Source of the DNA: an uncultured Bacteroidaceae bacterium | GTDB lineage: Bacteria > Bacteroidota > Bacteroidia > Bacteroidales > Bacteroidaceae | NCBI GenBank assembly: GCA_934271655.1 | Contig: CAKQRW010000034.1 | Span: forward strand, 1-37,341 | Direction: 5' to 3' | DNA length: 37,341 bases | Shown here: piece after piece, positions 31,902 to 37,341 of the stretch | How the letters are laid out: every line of letters starts with the position of its first letter | Numbering within the stretch: the stretch's first letter is position 1 | Program-made: the position numbers and the translations under genes | Notes under the pieces: generated by a model | Seen by the model: only the letters and a program-made list of their open reading frames with translations | Database searches by the model: none | What the model was told of the DNA's origin: nothing

Positions 31902-33083
31902 ATGGAATCTTTTTTCCGTACACATGCTTATTTGGTAGAGCACCTGAAGGCTCCCGTACGTCGTGACTTGATGGACGAGATAAACTGGAAAGACCGCATG
32001 ATCGGCATCAAGGGAGCCAGAGGCGTAGGAAAAACCACGTTCCTGCTTCAGTATGCTAAAGAGCATTTTTCACCATACGACCATTCGTGCCTGTATATCA
32101 ACACTAACAACTTTTACGTACAGAATGTTGGCATCACAGAATTTGCAGGTGAATTTTACCGCTCAGGAGGCAAAGTGCTTCTTATAGACCAGGTCTACAA
32201 ACAGCCGGACTGGAGCATACAGCTGCGCGAATGTTACGACCGCTACCCTGGCCTGAAAATAGTCTTTACAGGCACCCCCGTGATGCGTCTGAAAGAAGAA
32301 AACCCCGAACTGAACGGCATCGTCAGGTCATACAACTTGCGTGGTTTCTCTTTCCGCGAGTTTCTCAACCTGTCCACAGGCCTTCACCTCCGCTCGTACA
32401 CATTAGACGAAATAATCAGCAACCACAAGCAGATAGCCACAGAGATATTCGCCCAGGTCAATCCCCGCGAACATTTCCAGGCATATCTTCACCACGGATT
32501 CTACCCTTTCTTCCTCGACAAGGTCAACTACAGCGAGAACCTGTTGAAGAACATGAACATGATGATTGAGGTGGACATACTGCTTGTGAAACAGATTGAG
32601 CTGAAATACCTCACAAAGATAAAACAACTCTTCTATATGCTCACCACCAGCGGCAGCAGCGTGCCCAATGTGAGCCAACTTGCTCAGGAACTGGGAATGA
32701 GCCGTGCCACGGTGATGCACTACATCAAGTATCTCGAAGAGGCCAGGCTGGTCAACATGATTTACAGCAAGGGCGATGAGTTCCCGAAGAAGCCAGCACG
32801 TGTGCTCCTTCACAACTCCAACCTCATGTACAGCTTCTATCCTCGCTGCTTTGACGAGCACGATGTGCTTGAGACATTCTTCTGCAACACCCTGTGGAAA
32901 GACCATAAGGTCAACAAGCACGGCAACCTGTGCTCATTCCTTGTAGACGAGCACATAGAGTTCAAAATAGCAGAATACAGCGCCAAGCTCAAGAGCAAGG
33001 CAAAAGCCCTATACGCAGTCAACCAGTGCGACATAGGAGAGGGCAACCAGATACCGCTCTGGATCTTCGGTTTCCTCTATTGA
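31902..33083 (+). CDS. AAA_14/DUF4143-type ATP-binding protein
   Basis: 393 residues. The Walker A motif is GARGVGKT (38-45). The Walker B strand is KVLLIDQV (91-98), where the usual Glu after Asp is Gln97. Sensor-like IVFTGTPVMRLKEENPELNG (~125-144) and GFSFREFLNL follow. A winged-helix-like part (VPNVSQLAQELGMSRATVMHYIKYL, ~253-277) and the C-terminal DUF4143-like segment complete it. Such proteins are widespread in Bacteroidales, often in many paralogues; their role is not established, with suggestions of DNA or defence functions. It is monocistronic with a strong promoter. The PFOR gene begins 191 nt downstream on the same strand. Confidence 0.88.
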   Translation: MESFFRTHAYLVEHLKAPVRRDLMDEINWKDRMIGIKGARGVGKTTFLLQYAKEHFSPYDHSCLYINTNNFYVQNVGITEFAGEFYRSGGKVLLIDQVYKQPDWSIQLRECYDRYPGLKIVFTGTPVMRLKEENPELNGIVRSYNLRGFSFREFLNLSTGLHLRSYTLDEIISNHKQIATEIFAQVNPREHFQAYLHHGFYPFFLDKVNYSENLLKNMNMMIEVDILLVKQIELKYLTKIKQLFYMLTTSGSSVPNVSQLAQELGMSRATVMHYIKYLEEARLVNMIYSKGDEFPKKPARVLLHNSNLMYSFYPRCFDEHDVLETFFCNTLWKDHKVNKHGNLCSFLVDEHIEFKIAEYSAKLKSKAKALYAVNQCDIGEGNQIPLWIFGFLY

Positions 33084-33274
33084 TTCACGATTACGGATTA
33101 TATCAGTACACAGGTGTTGCGCCAGAAGCAAGCGGGCACATGCGGCGGCAGCATCGGCGCATGCACACAAGTGACGCTCTATCGAAGCACACGCCAGCAT
33201 ACATGGATTATTCAATTATGTTGATTAGTTGAGAGAACAACTATACATATACATACATACATTTATAAACTATT

Positions 33275-36200
33275 ATGGGTAAAGAAAAGAAATTTATCAC
33301 TTGTGATGGCAATACCGCCGCAGCACATGTAGCATACATGTTCTCAGAGGTAGCCGCCATCTACCCAATCACCCCATCGTCTCCAATGGCAGAGCACGTG
33401 GATGAGTGGGCTGTAGCAGGTCGCAAGAATCTCTTCGGCGACACAGTGCTGGTTCAGGAAATGCAGTCTGAGGCAGGTGCCGCAGGTGCGGTGCACGGAT
33501 CTCTTCAGGCAGGTGCCCTCACCACTACATTCACAGCTTCTCAGGGTCTTCTCCTGATGATTCCAAACATGTACAAGATTGCAGGTGAGCTCCTTCCATC
33601 AGTATTCCACGTTTCAGCGCGTACTGTTGCCAGCCACTCGCTTTGTATCTTTGGTGACCACGGTGATGTGATGGCCTGCCGCCAGACAGGTTTCGCCATG
33701 CTGTGCGAAGGCTCAGTGCAGGAGGTGATGGACCTCTCAGCTGTCGCTCACCTCGCAGCTCTTGAGTGCCGTGTGCCATTCATCAACTTCTTTGATGGAT
33801 TCCGCACTTCACACGAGTACAACAAGATTGAGGAAATCGACATGGAAGACATCCGCCCTCTCGTTCCTATGGACAAGGTGGCAGAGTTCCGCAGCCGCGC
33901 TCTCTCTCCAGAGCATCCAGAGGCAAAGGGTATGGCAGAGAACCCTGAGACTTTCTTCTCTCACCGCGAGTCATGCAACCCATACTACGACGCTGTCCCA
34001 GCAGCTGTGGAGAAGTACATGGCTGCTATCTCTAAGATCACAGGCCGTGAGTACAAGCCATTCTCTTACTATGGCGCAGAGGACGCAGAAGACGTTATCA
34101 TCCTCATGGGTTCTGCTACAGAGGCAGCCCGCGAGGCCATCGACTACGCCAACGCCAACGGAAAGAAGTACGGTATGGTGTCTGTACACCTCTACCGCCC
34201 ATTCTCAGTAGAGCGTCTCCTCGCAGCTGTTCCTAAGTCAGTCAAGCGCATAGCTGTCCTCGACCGCACTAAGGAGCCTGGAGCCAATGGCGAACCTCTT
34301 TACCTTGATGTCAAGGACGCGTTCTACGGACAGGAGAATGCCCCACTCATCATTGGTGGCCGCTACGGACTCGGTTCTGCCGACGTCACTCCTACAATGA
34401 TCCTTTCTGTCTATGACAACCTCGTGCTCCCACAACCAAAGGATCACTTCACACTCGGCATCGTGGACGACGTCACATTCCACTCACTTCCACTTGAGGA
34501 GGAGAAGGCTCTTGGCGACAAGTCTAACACAGAGTGCAAGTTCTTCGGTCTTGGAGCCGACGGTACAGTAGGCGCCAACAAGAACTCTGTGAAGATCATC
34601 GGTGACAACACAGACAAATACTGCCAGGCATATTTCTCTTACGACTCAAAGAAGTCAGGCGGTTTCACTTGCTCGCACCTCCGTTTTGGCGACAACCCAA
34701 TCCGCTCTACATATCAGATCAAGACACCTAACTTCGTGGCATGCCACGTGCAGGCATATCTCCGCATGTACGATGTGCTCCGCGGTCTGCGTCAGAATGG
34801 CCAGTTCCTCCTCAACACTATCTTCGATGGTGAGGATCTCGTCAACTTCCTTCCAAACAATGTGAAGAAGTATTTCGCAGAGAAGAACATCACAGTTTAC
34901 TACATCAACGCTACTAAGATAGCTCAGGAGATAGGTCTTGGCAACCGTACCAACACTATCCTCCAGTCAGCATTCTTCCGCATCACAAAGGTCATTCCAG
35001 TAGACCTCGCTGTAGAGCAGATGAAGAAGGCTATCGTCAAGTCTTATGGCAAGAAGGGCGAGGATGTCGTCAACATGAACTATGCAGCCGTTGACCGTGG
35101 TGGCGAGTACAAGCAGCTCACCGTCGATCCTGCATGGGCCAACCTTCCAGCCGACGAGGTTGAGGCAAACAACGACCCTGAGTTCATCAACAAGCTCGTT
35201 CGTCCTATCAACGCACAGAACGGCGACCTCCTACCTGTATCAGCCTACAAGGGCTACGAGGACGGCATGTGGGAGCAGGGCACAGCAGCTTACGAGAAGC
35301 GTGGTGTGTCAGCATTCGTTCCTGTATGGGATTCAGAGAACTGTATCCAGTGTAACAAGTGTGCTTACGTTTGTCCTCACGCATGTATCCGTCCGTTCGT
35401 CATGGACGAGAAGGAAGCAGCAGGCTTCGAGAGCAACACTCTCACAATGGTAGCACCTCCTGCATTGAAGGGCATGAAGTTCCGTATGCAGGTAAGCGTT
35501 ATGGACTGTCTCGGATGCGGCAACTGTGTTGACGTATGTCCAGGCAAGAAGGGCAACAAGGCTCTTAAGATGGTCACTCTCGAAGGCCAGCGTGAGGAGC
35601 AGAAGAACTGGGACTACTGCGTCAAGAACGTCGCTTCAAAGCAGGATCTCATCGACTTCAAGGCCAACCCACGTGTCAGCCAGTTCGCTACCCCACTCTT
35701 CGAGTTCTCTGGCGCATGCTCTGGTTGCGGCGAGACTCCATATGTCAAGCTCATCTCTCAGCTCTTCGGCGACCGCGAGATGGTAGCCAACGCTACAGGA
35801 TGCTCATCTATCTACTCTGGTTCTATACCATCTACACCATATACAAAGAACGCCAAGGGACAGGGTCCTGCATGGTCTAACTCACTCTTCGAGGACTTCT
35901 GCGAGTATGGTCTCGGTATGACTATCGCCAACAAGAAGATGCGCGCTCGCATCGTGGCTCTTCTCCAGCAGATCATCGCTTCTGACGATGCTCCAGCAGA
36001 GTACAAGGCAGCAGCACAGGAGTGGATTGACGGCAAGGACAACGCAGATGCTTCTAAGGCAGCTACAGCCAAGCTCGTTCCATTCATCAATGCCGGACGC
36101 GAGAAGGGTTGCGCAGTATGCAAGCAGCTCTCTGAGCTCTCACACTACCTTGTTAAGCGTTCACAGTGGATCATCGGTGGTGACGGCGCTTCATACGATA

Positions 36201-36829
36201 TCGGTTACGGAGGTCTTGACCACGCTCTTGCTTCTGGTGAGGACATCAACATATTTGTCATCGATACAGAGGTTTACTCCAACACAGGTGGCCAGTCATC
36301 AAAGGCTACTCCTATTGGTGCCATCGCTCAGTTTGCCGCAGGTGGTAAGCGCATCACTAAGAAGGACCTCGGTCTCATGCAGTCAACATATGGCTATGTA
36401 TATGTAGCTCAGGTTGCCATGGGTGCCGACAACGCACAGTGCCTCAAGGCTATCCGCGAGGCAGAGGCTTATCCTGGTCCATCACTCGTCATTGCCTACG
36501 CTCCATGTATCAACCACGGCCTCAAGGCTAAGGGCGGCATGGGCAAGAGCCAGGCTGAGGAGGCTAAGGCTGTTGAGTGCGGCTACTGGCATCTCTGGCG
36601 CTTCGACCCACGTCTTGCAGAGCAGGGCAAGAACCCATTCCAGCTCGACTCAAAGGAGCCTAACTGGGACAACTTCCAGGCGTTCCTCGATGGTGAGGTT
36701 CGTTACCTCTCTCTGAAGAAGGTATGCCCAACAGAGGCACAGGAGCTCTTCGATGCAGCTAAGAAGGCTGCTCAGCACCGCTATGCAACATACGTGCGCA
36801 TGAGCAAGATTGACTACTCTGCAGAGTAA
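33275..36829 (+). CDS. nifJ: pyruvate:ferredoxin (flavodoxin) oxidoreductase
   Basis: A single-chain 1184-residue enzyme converting pyruvate plus CoA to acetyl-CoA and CO2 while reducing ferredoxin or flavodoxin, central to anaerobic energy metabolism. Domain order: an N-terminal pyrimidine-type TPP domain (AAIYPITPSSPMAEHVDEWA, ~27-46), domain II, the gamma domain, two 4Fe-4S motifs CIQCNKCAYVCPHACIRP (from 690) and CLGCGNCVDVCPGKKG (from 745), the third cluster cysteines from 815 (CSGCGETPY), and the C-terminal TPP-Mg domain with GGDGASYDIGYGG and the TEVYSNTGGQSS stretch. Codon choice is strongly biased, unlike its neighbours, as expected for high expression. Its own terminator is at 36876-36917. 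Confidence 0.98.
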   Translation: MGKEKKFITCDGNTAAAHVAYMFSEVAAIYPITPSSPMAEHVDEWAVAGRKNLFGDTVLVQEMQSEAGAAGAVHGSLQAGALTTTFTASQGLLLMIPNMYKIAGELLPSVFHVSARTVASHSLCIFGDHGDVMACRQTGFAMLCEGSVQEVMDLSAVAHLAALECRVPFINFFDGFRTSHEYNKIEEIDMEDIRPLVPMDKVAEFRSRALSPEHPEAKGMAENPETFFSHRESCNPYYDAVPAAVEKYMAAISKITGREYKPFSYYGAEDAEDVIILMGSATEAAREAIDYANANGKKYGMVSVHLYRPFSVERLLAAVPKSVKRIAVLDRTKEPGANGEPLYLDVKDAFYGQENAPLIIGGRYGLGSADVTPTMILSVYDNLVLPQPKDHFTLGIVDDVTFHSLPLEEEKALGDKSNTECKFFGLGADGTVGANKNSVKIIGDNTDKYCQAYFSYDSKKSGGFTCSHLRFGDNPIRSTYQIKTPNFVACHVQAYLRMYDVLRGLRQNGQFLLNTIFDGEDLVNFLPNNVKKYFAEKNITVYYINATKIAQEIGLGNRTNTILQSAFFRITKVIPVDLAVEQMKKAIVKSYGKKGEDVVNMNYAAVDRGGEYKQLTVDPAWANLPADEVEANNDPEFINKLVRPINAQNGDLLPVSAYKGYEDGMWEQGTAAYEKRGVSAFVPVWDSENCIQCNKCAYVCPHACIRPFVMDEKEAAGFESNTLTMVAPPALKGMKFRMQVSVMDCLGCGNCVDVCPGKKGNKALKMVTLEGQREEQKNWDYCVKNVASKQDLIDFKANPRVSQFATPLFEFSGACSGCGETPYVKLISQLFGDREMVANATGCSSIYSGSIPSTPYTKNAKGQGPAWSNSLFEDFCEYGLGMTIANKKMRARIVALLQQIIASDDAPAEYKAAAQEWIDGKDNADASKAATAKLVPFINAGREKGCAVCKQLSELSHYLVKRSQWIIGGDGASYDIGYGGLDHALASGEDINIFVIDTEVYSNTGGQSSKATPIGAIAQFAAGGKRITKKDLGLMQSTYGYVYVAQVAMGADNAQCLKAIREAEAYPGPSLVIAYAPCINHGLKAKGGMGKSQAEEAKAVECGYWHLWRFDPRLAEQGKNPFQLDSKEPNWDNFQAFLDGEVRYLSLKKVCPTEAQELFDAAKKAAQHRYATYVRMSKIDYSAE

Positions 36830-36875
36830 TTGACAAGTTTTTCCAGACAAAGGGATTTAACCCCACATAAATAGT

Positions 36876-36917
36876 AAGGAAGGCGGACTACCGTATGGTG
36901 TCCGCCTTCCTTCTTTT
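36876..36917 (+). terminator. terminator after nifJ
   Basis: AAGGAAGGCGGAC (36876-36888) pairs perfectly with GTCCGCCTTCCTT (36900-36912), followed by CTTTT. Confidence 0.92.
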
Positions 36918-36998
36918 AGATAAGCCGGAGATGTTATAGAAACACTATTAAAGATTCTTGAAAAAATTACAGGAACTTACTCATACATACTTTGTTCT

Positions 36999-37040
36999 AA
37001 ATAATTATGAGCACCTGCTTATAAGTGCTCATAATTATTT
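36999..37040 (-). terminator. perfect 16-bp hairpin at the end of a small ORF
   Basis: AAATAATTATGAGCAC (36999-37014) is the exact complement of GTGCTCATAATTATTT (37025-37040). It spans the stop codon (37019-37021) of the minus-strand small ORF and ends in an A/T tract on both sides. Confidence 0.7.
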
Positions 37041-37183
37041 TTGACACACTCTTTCTCCGGGCACGTCTTTCTCTCGTCGAGATATTTCTTGCTTATCAGT
37101 ATGACTTCAGCAATCAAGAGAACCTTAGCCTCGCCATGAAAGAATACATCTAAAGCCCATTTATCCATCTTTTTATTTATCAT
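37019..37183 (-). CDS. possible 54-residue protein
   Basis: A minus-strand ORF from ATG (37181-37183): MINKKMDKWALDVFFHG, then a hydrophobic stretch KVLLIAEVILISKKYL and a basic/acidic C-terminus with two Cys (TCPEKECVKN). An internal ATG (MDKWAL) could be the start. A single amphipathic or membrane helix around residues 20-31 is the only structural feature. The perfect hairpin at its stop codon resembles a terminator and supports a real transcription unit, as seen for the lipoprotein gene at 19586. I do not recognise it. No consensus promoter was found. Confidence 0.4.
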   Translation of the reverse strand: MINKKMDKWALDVFFHGEAKVLLIAEVILISKKYLDERKTCPEKECVKNNYEHL

Positions 37184-37293
37184 ATGTTTACTAAATAAAA
37201 TTGCATTTTTAAAACAAAGTAAAATTGGGATATACTTTTACAAGTTGAAAATAGTCATTTAATGGGTAGGGTGTCCAGTTCTTTGTACCAATT

Positions 37294-37341
37294 TTAACTC
37301 ACTTTTTTGAGAGTTTTGGTTCGTTCTGTAACCCAGTTTTT
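37294..37341 (-). CDS. C-terminal end of a gene extending beyond the window
   Basis: From the window edge the minus strand is open for 15 codons (KNWVTERTKTLKKVS) to a TAA at 37294-37296. The run is too short to identify. The basic ending and the following GGACACCCTACCC stretch could belong to a transposase gene and an insertion-sequence end, but that is a guess. Confidence 0.25.
   Translation of the reverse strand, partial: KNWVTERTKTLKKVS

Overview
The window looks like a chromosomal segment from a Prevotella-like member of the Bacteroidales. The evidence is Bacteroidetes-type promoters (TAnnTTTG at -7, TTTG about 19-20 nt upstream), no Shine-Dalgarno pattern at most starts, a branching enzyme of the eukaryote-like class, a Bacteroidales-type serC-serA-DUF1015 cluster, a single-chain pyruvate:ferredoxin oxidoreductase, and a secreted-protein C-terminal tail of Prevotella style. 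Most of the window is ordinary housekeeping DNA on the minus strand (2.4-25.6 kb), followed by a plus-strand half (25.7-36.8 kb).

The left end (1-2.4 kb) is a decay zone. It holds the C-terminal half of an AraC-type regulator facing the C-terminal part of an aldo/keto reductase, both without N-termini, as if one deletion removed the shared divergent promoter region. Next comes a 492-bp element with 20-bp terminal inverted repeats and a 9-bp target duplication but no transposase, and then the frameshifted tail of an AbiEii/AbiGii-type nucleotidyltransferase toxin.

The minus-strand block encodes a MATE exporter, a DUF6057-like membrane protein, glycogen branching enzyme with a YhcH-like sugar protein, an inositol-monophosphatase-family enzyme with a secreted 14-repeat MORN protein, YigZ, the serine synthesis set (SerC, SerA, DUF1015), a CorA-type transporter, a secreted lysozyme-like protein, LepA, a small winged-helix protein, a lipoprotein, a TSCPD protein, YebC, a 48-residue membrane protein, PheT, a lipid-anchored OmpH/Skp-like chaperone and a 67-residue membrane protein. 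The plus-strand block encodes a 122-residue unknown protein, PRPP synthetase, a sugar-phosphate nucleotidyltransferase, a two-domain GH43 enzyme, an agmatine-deiminase-family protein, an AAA_14-type ATPase with an altered Walker B motif, and the 1184-residue pyruvate:ferredoxin oxidoreductase. A 54-residue small ORF and the last codons of a further gene lie at the right edge.

The most unexpected signal lies between genes. At eight or more unrelated loci the end of a coding sequence, often with its stop codon, is copied once to several times as degenerate tandem repeats running into the 3' spacer, and each locus has its own repeat sequence. I know of no description of this pattern. No tRNA, rRNA or CRISPR array was recognised.
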